Of a stretch of 64,000 nt of DNA, positions 45,004 to 58,167 are shown piece by piece. Source of the DNA: Phycomyces blakesleeanus NRRL 1555(-) (Eukaryota; Mucoromycota; Mucoromycetes; Mucorales; Phycomycetaceae); NCBI RefSeq assembly GCF_001638985.1, contig NW_017265135.1:2657223-2721222 (forward strand), read 5' to 3'. The notes under the pieces were generated by a model that saw only the letters and a list, made by a program, of their open reading frames with translations, had not been told where the DNA came from and made no database searches. The translations under genes and the position numbers were made by a program. Numbering within the stretch: the first letter of the stretch is position 1; every line of letters starts with the position of its first letter.

Positions 45004-48000
45004 ATGTCTGGCATCGCACAGAAACGCCCATTCGCCTCCTTAGTCGCTGATCAGCAAGACAGGCAAGTTCATGTCAGTCATCGTTGGGATGATCTGGTCA
45101 AAAACTTTGGAATGGGTGGAAATTTAAGAGATTCTGGAGATTTCTACTTGCGAGAAAGCAATTGTTTATTGAAGCCTTTCAATCGTTTCCGTCATTCCTT
45201 CTTTTTATACAACTAATAGTGGCTCTAGCGATGCGCTGTCCCCCAGACAAGCAATACTCGAATCAGAGTCTGGAATGTCAACGAAAACCCCCAGAATGAG
45301 CTTGACATCTGCTGAAAAGAGCTTCTGCATAGGTGCTTTAAAGACCCTTATGAAACAGCGCTCAGCCGGTGCATTTCTGGAGCCTGTAGACCCTATAGCC
45401 TACAACATTCCGGATTATTTTGAGATTGTAAAAAATCCAATGGATTTGGGAACAATTATGAAGAAGCTACGCAATGGAGAATATGGGACAATTCTTGAAT
45501 TTTCTGAAGATATACAGCTCATGTTCGATAACTGCTATTTGTACAATAATGCGGGGGATCCTGTTTGCTGTGAAGCAAAGAAGCTTGAAGAAGTTTTCCG
45601 GAAATGCATGAAAAAAGCACCCGCATCCGCTGTAAGTATTGCCATTATTCTTAATGGAAATGGAAAAAGAAAGGGAAGCAATAAGCTGATCATTAGGTCC
45701 GTATATCCAGTCGATTCCTCGGTCTCCACCACGAGTATCAACACCACCTGCAATACCTGCACCTTCAGTAGCTCCTGCCCCCGATCCTACTCCAACTATA
45801 GTTTCTGCTCCAACTCTAGTCTCATCTCCATCTCCACCTCCACATCCACATCCACCTACACCTCCAGCTCTAGTCCCATCTCCAGCTCCATCTCCAGCAC
45901 CATCTCTAGCACCATCTCCAGCACCATCTCTAGCACCATCTCCAGCTCCGTCTCCAGCTCGAGGTCCAGCTTTGGCTCCATCTCCAGCTCGAACTGAAAC
46001 TCAAACATCAACTATAGCTCCAGTTCCAGATTCTGTAATAGCCCCAACACCCCCACCTCTAACACCCCCACCACCGGCTCCTCCACTTTCTCCTCCACCA
46101 GCAATCCCGAGCCCGCCCAAACCATTACACATAGTAGACAACTATGAAACGTATGAGCCTATGGATTCAGAAGACTTGAATATCGTATCGCCAGAGCCGT
46201 TTGTGAGCACAACCCCGAAAGAGAGATCAGCTTCTATTTCTAGTGTACCAGAAACAATGTCAGAAACAGAATTCAAACATTGTGAGACGGTTATGAAGGA
46301 GATGAAGAAGCATAAATATCACGATTACAGCTGGCCATTTGTGCAGCCTGTGGATGCAGAGGCATGGGGAGCAATAGACTATCATGACGTTGTAAAGGAG
46401 CCTATGGACATGTCTACCATCGAAAAGAAACTTTACGAACACCAATATCATAATGAAGATGAATTCAGATCAGATTTTACACTCATGTTTAAAAACTGCT
46501 TTGCATACAATCCACCTGATCATCTTGTACATAAGAATGGAAAGAAGTTTGAGGAAATTTTTAATAATTTCTGGGATAAATCCTTAGCAAAGTTATCTGC
46601 AACCAAAGGTAGACAAATTTCCACCAGGAAAAAAAATCGTGAAAGGCATGTGACTGATTAGATATTCTGGGAATGTGAACCACAGTTAAGAGACTACAAG
46701 AGCTCGAGAAACAAAAGAGAGAGTTAGAGAAAAGATTAACTAAGGAGGAGACTCAAGGTAAGGTGGTAGAAAAGAAAATACTGGTAACGACCCAGAGGTC
46801 TGAGCCCAAGGTTACCAAAATTACCAGCGATCCAGGTAAATAAGTATTCGGAACAATATGGCAAAATTAAGATACTAAAGAAAATATTCATTACTACTTG
46901 TATTATCACACACGAATAACCTCCCCCTCCCGTGCATATACAATTAGACCGCCCAACTATATTACGCCTCAAATTACCTATCATACCAAAACCAGAAATA
47001 CCATCCACACCAAAAGAAGAGGTAAACAAACCACTTTTCGAAAGCCCCTCAAAAACTCAACGAGGTTGGGCCATCAGTCACCGCGCGAAACTATTCCTAG
47101 AAAGCTATCTGGACTTGGTTTGTCAAAACAAGCGCCTCAAGATGTCAATCGACCTAAGCTGGCATTGGGTGAAAAGCCTGTCTCTCCAAAAAACTTAAAA
47201 GCAGCCGAAAAAAAAGTATACTAATTGGTTATTGAGGATTGGTAATGTTTTGGTCTACTTGAGCTAATCAACCCAAACAATCTTATTTAGCCATCTATTT
47301 TGCAGAACCAGGACAGCTGGCTTGCCCTTGCACAAAAGCCAAAAACCCAACCATCGACGCCTAGTGCGATCGTTGAGCTGGATGGGTTTGATAAACTGCC
47401 AATAACACCTTTAGAAAAAGTAGACGAGCGGCCAGATGTTCCAAAAGAAGGTTCTCCGGCTACAGTCAAGAAAGAGCCTGTCAAAACGTTCGATATTAAT
47501 GACTTGTACGAGAAGATTCATGAAGAGAGTCGGATTCGAGAACAGCAGGTACTTTGGGTTATATTCTTAATGCATGCACATAGTCCTTATATTTTGTGAA
47601 TAGAAACGAGAAGAGAGGGAGCTTTTGGAAAAGAATGAAAAGGCTCGTTTAGAGAAAGAGAAAAAGGCGCGGGAAGAGCAATTAGAAAAGGACAGGTAAA
47701 AGATGAATAAGGATATAACAACAAAAAAGACTCAACGGAAAATCCAGAGAACAAATGCAACGGATGGAGATAAAGAAGAAAGAAGACCAAGAAGAAAGAA
47801 TGGCAAATCTGGTATGTCAGGAAGCTTTTGTTTGCTTGTGTATATAAAGAAGAGTGCTTTGGTAATGCGGCTATTGATCTACGGATATAATACAGGAACG
47901 CGCCCCTGTAGATATTAGCGCACAAAAGATGACATTTCAGAACTACGAGTCTGCTAATTTGAGTAGAGATCATGACTGGCGAGAAATTTATTTGTGGCAA

Positions 48001-48177
48001 CGAGAGACGGTGGATTACAGGCACCTTCCTGTGCCTGGATTCATTCGACGATCGGGCTGCTCGTTAACAGAATTAAGGCGCAGGCTTCTGAGCACGCGAG
48101 GACGGATGGAAACCAACCGTCCCCAGCAGGATGAATGTGAAGAAGACCAGGGCGATTCAGACATGGATGTGGAGTAA
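45004..48177 (+). CDS. BET double-bromodomain protein, at least 9 exons, about 771 aa
   Basis: A reader of acetylated histones of the Bdf1/BRD family. Exons from the internal ATG are 45275-45631, 45711-46608, 46686-46835, 46948-47021, 47078-47215, 47306-47548, 47604-47695, 47730-47811 and 47896-48177, all in phase. Bromodomain 1 has NIPDYFEIVKNPMDLGTI and MFDNCYLYNN; bromodomain 2 has DYHDVVKEPMDMSTIEKK and MFKNCFAYNPPDH, both with the acetyl-lysine Asn. They are joined by a long Pro/Ser/Ala linker of repeated SPAP units, followed by a coiled coil. I could not find the NET domain expected of BET proteins. ATG 45004 opens another 70-codon frame that could be a first exon, for example spliced at 45115 to 45267; this is unproven. 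Confidence 0.85.
45711..46120 (+). repeat. Pro/Ser/Ala minisatellite inside the BET linker
   Basis: Imperfect CCATCTCCAGCT-type repeats (45830-45990 most regular) encode SPAPSPAPSLAP. They are part of the bromodomain linker and open in more than one frame. Confidence 0.7.
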
Positions 48178-48443
48178 ATCTTTTATATATATATATATGT
48201 GTGTGTGTGTGTGCATGTATATATATATAAAGACGATATCGTTTTATCTTACCCAGAGTTGGGGACATAAAAGAGTCGTCTGTGTTTTTTTTTATTATTT
48301 TTTTTTAAAAAAAGAAGGATTTTTTTCTTTTAGTAACAAGAAATCATTCTCGTAAGAATTTGTCATTCCATTTCAATGAATATTGGTTCGATATAATCTT
48401 TATTAGTGTTTTAAGGAATTATTATTATTTTTTATTGGAATTT

Positions 48444-51400
48444 TTACATCATAGAAGAAAACAGTATAGTGGCTGCAGCACCATTGCTATTGTCGTTATC
48501 ATTGTTTTGATTATTATGAGGAGAAAATGATCCGTCTTCATTATAATTGTATGGCTTTCTTTGAGACAGTATCTCTTCTTCCCGAATCTCTTTCTCGGCC
48601 TGTCTTTCGTTTTCGATTTGAATGTTTCTGGCTTTAATGCTGTCTGCCAGAGACTCTTTGTCTGTTTGGGTACTGTCGTCCAAGGGATTAATCTTCGGCT
48701 TAGTATCCACGGGTTGCAATGGCATGATATAATTGACGCCAAGGCGCTCTGACGCTTCTTTTAATTCCATCATAAATGTATTGTGACGGAGCCATCGACC
48801 TCCAGGGTCTTGCCAGTTCTGGGTATGTTGGTAGTAAAATGAAATAGTTATCTTGTTTTGGTTCTCAAAAGATAATACATTTGCGGAGGTTGTTCCTGGT
48901 GTAAAGAGATGAGGAAGTGTATCACTCCATTCCACCATATGGTCTCTCAGTTTATGGATCTTCCACGAAGGCGTCTCAAACCCGACATGAATATCTAGAT
49001 GTGAATGTTAGCATTTCTTCGTTTCTTAATGGTATTCATTTATATAAATATTGAATTTACCAGCAGTCTCTCCGGTACATCCAGTGCGCCGGCAGTTAAT
49101 AATATACAGAGGAACTAACACAGAGTTTTTTACATAAACCACTGAGCCATCCCATTTTCTATACAAATCAACACAATCAATAATTAATGAGTGGCTATTC
49201 TTACATACATTTTAATTACAAACTTACAAGAATGTACTTGACAAAAGTCCTACATTGTCAACCACCCAATTCTCTTCACCAACCATTACACGATCTCCTG
49301 CATCGAAGGGGTGCTAAAGAGATGTTAGATTCCAATATCCACTACAATAATAGTGACTTACTGTGACGAATACAAAGATTATTGATTCAAAAATATCTTT
49401 GGCACTATTTCCAAAGATAAAACTTCCTGCGATAAATGCACTCCAAAGAGGCATAAGCTCAGTACCAACATTTACGCCAAATGATGCAAGAACAATAACG
49501 ACCTAAGTTGAATAACTATCATGAGTATTTTTTTTTCTCTTTAACTCCATCTTTATATCAATAGTTACCCATATGGCTATAAAGATCACAAGAAGAATAA
49601 TGTTCAATTTTCCTGTTGCTTGTGACAAATCACGGACTGATCGGGCCAGGTTTTTACGTTCGCGATAAATACGAATACACCCCGAACGCAACTCTCTCTT
49701 GCTGATATCCCCGTTTCCATCCTTATCAAACATCTGGAAGGCTTCTGTAGCCTGTTGGCGTGTTTCAAATAAAGGCAAGAGATCACTCTCTACAATGTGA
49801 TCGCGAGTTGGCGAGTGGCCAGCTACGTTGTAAAAAATTCGTTTGGCCGTTGATTTTGCTTGCTGAGAGGTATTCTGGTTGACACCGACTGATTGGCCCA
49901 CTAATTTTTTATAGCCACCTCTGAATAGCTTTCCAGGTAGGGTTGAACTAATGTTAAAATCGCGGCCAGAAGTCATGCTCTTTTCATAGCTACTTCGTCC
50001 TCCACTCCATGAGCTAGATCTAGAAAGAGGGATCTCATTGTCGTCTCCATCCACAGGTCTCTGTTGTATTTTTGGAGAGTTTTCTTTGTGAGCCAATTTT
50101 TTGGCGAGCTTCTTCATAAAGTGTTCATCTGACTTTTCTTGGGGCCTTTGAGCCTCAATGTCGGGAGTCAGTTCTGTCAAGGTTCTGTCCCGAGAAATGT
50201 CACCTGGGGATGATCTGGACCGATCGGCATCTTGTTCGTCTTCTTGCAACTGGTCAACGCAAGGAATAGCAACGAGAGTGTCCATATTTTGAGAGGGAAA
50301 TCGCACATTTTGTTTGGGTCCGTGACCTTCCGGAGATGAACCTGTTGGTTTGGAGGTCATGATAGATTTCTTACTTTTCTTCATCTGCTCTGACCGGTAG
50401 TTTTCAGCAAGACTTTTTCCATTTGATGTTACTCCATTGGAATTGGTTTCGTTTTCTGGTTTCTTTCGACGAATACGTTTGAGTAAGAATTCTTGATGTG
50501 GTTTACGCTTTGGTTTTCTCAAGTTATCGAGTATTTTAAGTTCTCGGCTGTTCTTGGCAATTCTGTCACCATATGCTTTTCTGGAAAAAGAAGAGACTGT
50601 ATATTTAAGAAGCTGTCGTGACAAATAGGTGTGCTGATTAGATACTTACTTGTGGAAATTGACAACTGTAATAATAGTAGTAGTAAAAATAGTGATAGCG
50701 TGTACAAACAATAAGGTTAGACAATGGAGGTACAAGGTGTTTTTGAGAAATCCCGATTTTGTGTCTTACCGATCATTTGCAGAATTAGCTTTTCTACAAA
50801 AAGTAAAATTGCTGCGAAAAACAGACATTCCCATATACTATAGAATATATGAACATAGCCTGGTTTTTCGGTTCCTTCAGGGAGAGGCGCACATTCGGAA
50901 ATAAGAGCCCAAGAGCCCCATGCAAAGGCAGCATTGATGACAAATCTGGTGAATAGACGAAGTGCCATGTAGTACTAACGTGCGCGGAGTAGATCGAGAG
51001 TGTCAGTATATCAAAACATAAAAGAAGAGCGCCATTTAAAAAATTAAGATGAAAATGAAGAGGAAAACAGAAAATGAAATCCTACCGATAGACGTGTGCG
51101 AAGAGCCTCGGTTGACTGGGGTCTAAGACTGGTACCGATCTTTCTTATAAACCATGGTACTGCTTCGGTCATGATTTGGGTAAAGATTCCAATTGACCAC
51201 ATGAAGGCCATCCAAGTAAACCAAAGTTGTAATCCATATGATGTGGTTGTAACTTGGCCTCTATGCCCATACACCTCCCACACGGCCACACATATGGCCA
51301 AGAAAATGGCTGCAACTAGTATAAGACAGATCCATTGGATGTTGGACGCATTGCGAGAAATGCAAAACAGAAGATGTGTAGAGACTAGGGATTTCTTATC

Positions 51401-51631
51401 CTTGATTCTTTTGTCTTCCCGTCTGTCTTCTTCGTCTTCATCATCACGACCTCCCCAGTCAAAATCTTCTGTGATAGTGCGAACATCAAATTCGTTTTGT
51501 CTTTCTGTTTCTTCGCCCGAGTAAGCTTGTTCATCGTCTGTACCGAGACTTATCTGTCTCTCGATTTGAGGTCTTCCTTCATTGTGTTTATTTTGTGGTA
51601 GTCTTTGGTCACTCTCTACTTTCTGGGGCAT
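48444..51631 (-). CDS. Msy-type mechanosensitive ion channel with EF hand, 8 exons, 702 aa
   Basis: MscS-like channels of the fungal Msy1/Msy2 type sit in ER or internal membranes and control calcium and swelling responses. Exons are 51631-51086, 50974-50770, 50665-50650, 50580-49569, 49502-49362, 49313-49228, 49158-49061 and 48994-48444. The N terminus is acidic, followed by several membrane spans (NIQWICLILVAAIFLAICV, LQLWFTWMAFMWSIGIF). An EF hand (FDKDGNGDISKREL) precedes the MscS core with FIFGNSAKDIFESIIFVF, HPFDAGDRV and VGLLSSTFLKWDG. The third exon is only 16 nt yet is needed to give VVNFHKKAYGDRI. The asparagine-rich C terminus is probably disordered. Confidence 0.9.
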
Positions 51632-53002
51632 ATTTTATCTTTAAGAATTATTGTTTTTGCTGTTATTATTTGTCTTTATATTTGTATTATTATTATTATT
51701 ATTATTATTAAGAAAAAATTAATTAATTAGAAGTTCCAAGACGAGGTAATCGAACAATTGAGTGTAGGTATTTAAGGATTATCTTCTTGAAATAAGTACC
51801 CTTTTAAGACAAAATCTATTAGAGCGTGTATTTATAAAGTATACAGGAAACACAAGTGCCGATCATTGATGAGATAATGGCATTATAGAAAAAACTTAAA
51901 TGTACAAGAAAGTCACAAAATAGGGACTGACGTTACAATATTTGTTTCTATTTAGGATCATCTCACCGACTCTTCGATACAAAAAAAAATTCTCTCTAAA
52001 AAAAATCGAGAAATCGACCAAAGTTTGAGTGCCAGGTATAGATCGCCTGTGTAGACTCCGTCACAAAAGAAATGAAAGAAATAAGGCTTTTTATGCCAAT
52101 CAGGTTCAATCTTACTTTAACCTGGATTTTTAGATTGAAAATAAGCCATTGTTATCCACGACATGCGATTGAGCTGTGGTACGTCGCAACTATAAATGAT
52201 TCACAAGGCGATCTTTAAAAACTCAGTTTTCTTTCCACACTAAATCTAAATGACAAAGGAACGATGTAAAGCATCTGATTTGGTAGCAATCTTATGAATT
52301 AAACGAATAAACCAATTATTCTCTTGATATTCTTGGCAGCAATAATTTGGAAAGCAAAATCTGAACAAGTTCTCAAACATTGTTGATTTAATAAATAATT
52401 AAACGTCCTGAAAATATCAGTTGCTCTAAATAAGATTTCATATAATGATGTCATTTATCTACATTTATATTGTCTATGATAATATTATTGTTATACCAGC
52501 ATAATTAGGTTGCTATGCAACAATGATGAAGCTAAATAATATGTGGCCCGGACAATGGGTCTGTTCTCTAGCTTCCTTATCACAAATCTTCTTATTAAGG
52601 TCAAGGCTAAAGGGAAAAAAATATTGAACCATGTGGATATACAAATATAGTTATGGCCCACAAATATATCTCTTACCTTATTATCTTTAGCAGTATATGA
52701 GAAATCACAGGCGCGTACTAGACTCTATACACAACAATGGTTGTAAACTAAGACTAAAGCAAAAGACAAAGACAAATACTTCAGGACATAACACTTAAAT
52801 GTATAAAGATCTACTTAGATAAAAAAATATAACCTAGTCCAATATACTGGTGAACAATTAAAAGAACTATCTCACAATCTGTAGAAATGAATTATATTTA
52901 TAGCTGTTTATTTAATGCTGTATAAACCATGTAAGTTATATGATATCAGCTCAAGTATGCAGATTAACGGTGATTGTACCATCTAATTTCATCTTGATTT
53001 CC
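51632..53002. other. Intergenic, AT-rich
   Basis: (ATT)n lies at about 51687-51710. No gene or RNA was recognised. Confidence 0.5.
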
Positions 53003-54967
53003 TCAAAGCTTTGCTTGTCCAACTGTCACCTTCTTTAGTGCTTGCCGAACACCAAGGTCAAGCATAATTTCTTCTGATCCTCCAGGAATAGCATAGGCTC
53101 TTACTTCACGGTACAAACGCTCTACCTTCTCACCTTGCCCGCCTAAAACATATTATCGGATATCAATATATCTATACAAAGTATATTCTGTTTAAAGTAA
53201 AGACAGTACCTCGAGTGTAGGAAAGCCCGCCGAATATTTGTGATGCCTCACGGGCACAATATTCAAAGGTTTGGGTACTTTGGGCCTTGAGAAGAGCAAT
53301 AGGACCACCTAGGCGACTAGCTTGGGTTTCCTTTGGAAGAGTCTGGATTTGATACAAGACACTTTCTAGCCAAGCGTGAGTAGCCTCGCAGTGACGGATC
53401 ATATGACCAAACTTGTTTCTAATGACAGCATGGTCAATTAGGCGTTTGCCAAATGTCTTTCTCTTGATGGAGTACTATATAAATACCGTGCTTAGAGTTA
53501 TTTATTCACATATAGCTTCCAAGACATAACCATATACCTTGAAAGACTCTTCTACACACACACGGGCAAGGCGATTTGCCTGGATAATGATACTCAAGCG
53601 TTCGTGGTTAAAGTTGTGCATAATATACTTGAATCCTTGGTTGAGTTTTCCAATCAAGTTTTCTTTGGGGACCTTGACCTATATATACTATAATTAAATA
53701 ACGGTATCTAGTATTACAGCTGTCGTACAGTATCGTCTTACGTCTTCGAAAACAATATAAGCTGTTCCAGAACCCCACATTCCCTGGACGTCCATGTAAC
53801 GGGCCTCCACACCAGGTGTAGCCCGGTCGATTAATAATAATGACATCCCATTCATTCCTTCACCTCCGGTACGACAAACTACGACATAATAGTCGGCATA
53901 AGCACCCTGAGTAATCCACTTTTTTTGTCCATTGACCAAAAAGTGGTCACCCATATCCTTGGCAGAAGTACTAAGGTTTGCAACATCAGATCCAGCAGAA
54001 GGTTCTGTGATAGCCAATGCAATATATTTATCGCCTGAAAGACATGCAGGAACAACTTTTTTAATCATCTCGGGCGACCCAAAGTTCATTACAGGTGGCA
54101 ATGCTAAATAGTATATAAAGTAAGTATCCGTTAATCCAACATTTTCTAGTATCCTAACTTTGTCCTCACCAATGGAAAGACCACCTTCAACAGCCCAAAT
54201 AAGTCCACCTGAGCCACAACGAGATAGTTCGTCAATACATACGGCTTCGTGGAAAATATCAAAATCTTTGGGCTGGATATCAGTAGGGAGAGGATAAGGC
54301 ATCAAAGAGGACATTGCTGGTATGGTTCCTGCACCAGAGAGCGCATTCAAAAGTCCGACTTCGGCACATCTCTTGATGATGTGAGATGGGATTTTTTTGG
54401 CTTCGCTCCACTCATGACAGAAAGGAGTAATTTCCTTGTCAACAAATTGACGCACATAATTTCGAAGTTTGATATGGGACTCCTTGTAATAGGGGCTGCG
54501 AGTACAAATCAAAATAATAATAATAATAATAAAGTATGGTTAATCTTTACCATAATTTATTATACACCGGTTTATAGATTAGATATAAAATGATACCTGT
54601 TCCATTCCTGACACCAACTAGGATCTCCATATGGTACAGCACCTGTATTCCGAGCGAGTTCGGTGAAAGGCGTGGCGGCAGTACTGGATGTAGCCGAGAC
54701 ATCGACTACTTTCTTTGGAACTTTTTTATCATTGTATGATTCTACAACGCCGATTTGCATAGGAAGACCCATACGCTCCATTATAGCATCGTTATGGAAT
54801 TGCTTGAATTGTTTAGTGGCGTCTTTTCCGGCAACCTTGACAAGAACCTTTTTTCCTCCGGGGTGTTCACTCAAAAAGTTTGTTATGTCAAACACTTTGC
54901 CTTGAACGATGATCCAGCAATCATTGAGCGAGTTGTGTGTTGCCACTTGTTCGGGTGTATATTTCAT
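53003..54967 (-). CDS. Cytochrome b5-acyl-CoA dehydrogenase fusion, 6 exons, 534 aa
   Basis: An FAD enzyme that introduces the alpha-beta double bond in acyl-CoA, fused to a heme domain. Exons are 54967-54597, 54495-54170, 54103-53742, 53678-53538, 53474-53210 and 53142-53003. Residues about 1-80 are cytochrome b5 with heme ligand motif EHPGG and the second His in KQFHND. The dehydrogenase follows from about residue 125: [13 protein letters not shown] (signature 1), [23 protein letters not shown] and QIFGGLSY. The position of the MCAD-type catalytic Glu reads PGGSEE, so the base probably lies elsewhere as in LCAD/IVD. The C terminus is QAKL, a PTS1, suggesting peroxisomal location. Confidence 0.9.
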
Positions 54968-55983
54968 AAGATGTTAGAGCTATTAGCAGAGTGGGGGGTC
55001 AATAAGTAAAGAACAAACGACGAAACGATGGGACATTAAATATTAATGAAAATACGGTTCACTCTTCTGGTAACTTGCGTGTAGTGGGACATTGGCATGG
55101 GTATGGGTATAAATGGGGATTGGAGTGGGGGTGGGGTGGGGTAATATAGATTCATTGCTGTGTTCGAACATTATATTCATCTATCTTTTGGTCTCCATCC
55201 TCTCCGCTACGGATGTATCATCGTACGCTTTCTATGCTGAAACGGACTGCAGTAAGCAAAATCTCTCTACGGTTTACAACCTTATATAGAAGCTTATAAT
55301 ACCGTATCTTCTTGTTGTCATAATGATTGGTCACTCTACATAATCTAGTAAAGACTGATTTACTTTCATTTCAGCACGAAGCCTTGGAACAGGAACTGAT
55401 ATGGCCTACTATCCAACAATCCTCATGTAGAACTATGTTTAGATCTATGTTATAAATGCTAATGGCGATAATTCAGTATGAAAAGAAGAAGAAAAACTAT
55501 ATTTATTGACAAAAAAACCAAGTAGGTCACTATTTACTTTCCAAGTTGAAGAGATATAGATATAACCATGATAACTTAAGAGATCTATTGATCTGCTTTA
55601 ATGAATACATTATAAAATTATACTTAAGGTGTATTTGGAATCAATTGTCAGTTGTATATTCACTATATCTGTTCTATCTTCTCGGCTTACTTAATCTTAT
55701 TTGATTTACTTGCTCTTTTATATATAACTGTAATCATCGTTCCCCAACATAACCAAAAAAAGAAGAAGAGCTTTCTTTGAGAACCTTGTACAACAGTTCG
55801 TTTACAAACACAAGAAAAATCAAGCCCACGTTTCTTGTGGGAAATTATTTAACCGGGCGGAATATGTCATCCGTAAATAATAGAGGCCTACATTCATTCA
55901 TTGCCGAATACACTATATCCATTTTATTTATTTCTTTATATATTTACTGTTTTATTTATACATCCAAGAAAGAGACCTTTAAT
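54968..55983. other. Intergenic
   Basis: A G-rich, GGGTGGGG-type stretch lies near 55095-55141. No gene was recognised. Confidence 0.5.
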
Positions 55984-57650
55984 TTATACATATACACACA
56001 CGTTTCCTTTGACAAGAGGATTGTTTTCAGTGTCATCCCTTTCCACACATGACACATCTTCATAGGATGTTTCTGATTCATTAGCTGGTGGTAATGGCCA
56101 TGAATCTAACCACAATTCAACTGTATCTCCTGTCTCCTGAGACATTTCTTCTTGACGAGACCAGTCATATTCATTTTCTGAACGTTCATCTGAATTTAGC
56201 TGATCCCACGAAAAATTGTCAGGATCATCTTGCACAACCACCTGTCGTGACATTCCATTTCCGTCAAAATAGACAAGTACATCTTGGTGTGGGGCTCGAG
56301 GAATTTCACGGACGGAAGGCTTTCCTCGGGGCAGTACATATTTTTTCTTAATAACTTGAACGACTCCCTTTCCCGATGATGCGAGAATAGTGCCTGCTGC
56401 AATAGCTGCACCGCTGGCAATAGCTGTAGCTGCATGTAGTGTAGAAATTCCCAAGTGTCGTGAAGCGCTTTGAACAGGGTCTGATGATGCTAGAGATTCA
56501 TCTGTGTACATATTACTTATTCCAGAGATGGTAGCAGAAAATGCACTACTAAGCCAACTAGCGGTAGCTATATTTACACCAAAGAAAACCAGACTAAAAA
56601 TAAGTACTGTGGGTATATGAGTACTTTAATTGTGCTTACCCTTTTGTACTATGCCAGTGCCTTGATGAATCACATCAAGACAATAACGCTCATTATCACC
56701 CATATTTAATGCAGTATTTGAAGGTTCAGCTGTGGTTTCAATCTGTGTCGTTCGGCTAATAGGAATACAGTGTAAGCATGTGTGTTGTTTTTCACCTACT
56801 GTTGCATACTGTACTTGAACTTTTTTTTGGTTGCTTTACCTTTCAATCTCCCGTGCGACTGTTTTACCAGCATAGATAAGAGCACTAGCGAGCCAGTTTG
56901 ATCCGGTAACTAGAGCATCTCCGGTTCGATACATAGTGCGTACCCTGGCCTTGCTTAAGGGATCGATCCCAATTGTCTGTTCCAGTATAGATCTCAGTTA
57001 AATGAAATTTAAATTTCAAATTGTACATTGCGCATTGCGCATTGCACCTCACCTGTATTTCGTCCATACGTTGTACAACCATGGGTAACTTCTTATCAAT
57101 CATCTTTTCGTCGATTATTGCCTGACTATCCTCGGGACGAGGTCCTTGAAGATATATATCTTTGGCAATCACTTGCGTAAGCTTACAAGATTCAGCATCG
57201 ATCATTACCAACGCATTTCGTATGTTGTGTCGGTTCTGATATCTTAAGAAAAGAGTTAACATATCCTGAAATGTACAGAAGGTCTCTTGGTCTGAAGCAC
57301 TATCGAATGAGTCAGTAATATATTGTGTAGTAATATGATCGTGCTTGTTTTTACCTGAAATCAAACCTCCAGAACCCTCCTTCATGACGGGGTACCATAA
57401 GTAAATCCTGTTGCTGAAGCCAGATTTTTGTTTGAGGTTCGAGTACGGAGAATGCGCACTCTTGATCATCATCATCGAAGAATCGTAGAACAATAGCCTG
57501 ACTGGGGTTGTCCGGAGAAGTCACCAAAACCAAGAGACGACCGTTACCGATAATGTCGAAATCAGAATTTTCAAAGCAGGATAGAGAAACTGGGTCCAGT
57601 GTACATAGAAAAGACAGGGTCTCTTGTGGATCGCTAATAGTGGAAGACAT
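55984..57650 (-). CDS. Senescence/spartin-domain protein, 5 exons, 440 aa
   Basis: Proteins with the plant senescence/spartin domain associate with lipid droplets or endosomes; the fungal role is little known. Exons are 57650-57355, 57242-57053, 56976-56840, 56755-56640 and 56567-55984, closing to 440 codons. The domain covers about residues 180-320: NWLASALIYAGKTVAREIE, CLDVIHQGTGIVQKG, ATASWLSSAFSATISG and a Gly/Ala-rich segment HAATAIASGAAIAAGTILAS (shown in part), typical of the family's hydrophobic stretch. The N-terminal 150 residues resemble a small beta-rich domain with FWRFDFRYQNRHN. The acidic C-terminal third is probably disordered. Confidence 0.82.
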
Positions 57651-58037
57651 TGATAATCAAAAATTGTTGCTCTGAAGCTTTAATACAATTTATCTTTATA
57701 AACACATGCAATCAAACGCTTGGTTTCCTGAGACGACTAAAACATGGTATGACAATCAGGAGCTTTATAAACACGTACACACACACACAAAATCGCTCGT
57801 GAAAGCGGTCTTTCTGGCCCCCAAGGGAAAATAAAAAGAAACAATTTTTGGGTAATCAAACCAAGTGAAGCATAAACGCTTTGGGTCTCTCATTTTGTAG
57901 CTCGTACGATATATATATGTATATAATATTATTAATGAGTTTTGCTCTGTGGAATAAATATAAATATCTAAAAACTCGTACAAATAAACCTATTTCTGTA
58001 ACTTCAATTTTGGCTAATTCTAACTATGCTTGTGTGG

Positions 58038-58038
<1 letters not shown>

Positions 58039-58080
<42 letters not shown>

Positions 58081-58120
58081 GTAATAGTAATAGTAATAGT
58101 AATAGTAATAGTAATAGTAA
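58039..58120. repeat. (AAT)n and (AGTAAT)n microsatellite
   Basis: About 13 AAT units are followed by about seven TAGTAA-type units, just downstream of the C2H2 gene. Confidence 0.9.
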
Positions 58121-58167
58121 AGACACCAGAAATGCCAAGTATAAATAAAGTATAAGTAATAAAAATC

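Noticed and set aside
44706..45014. Minus-strand 102-codon frame upstream of STK19
   Set aside because: It overlaps the STK19 start and the 5' region of the BET gene, has no recognised domain, and the STK19 ATG at 44713 needs no extra exon.
45697..45997. Continuation of the first bromodomain frame into a Ser/Thr repeat protein
   Set aside because: This is the intron and the wrong frame of the Pro/Ser/Ala minisatellite; splicing 45631 to 45711 gives the in-phase linker and second bromodomain.
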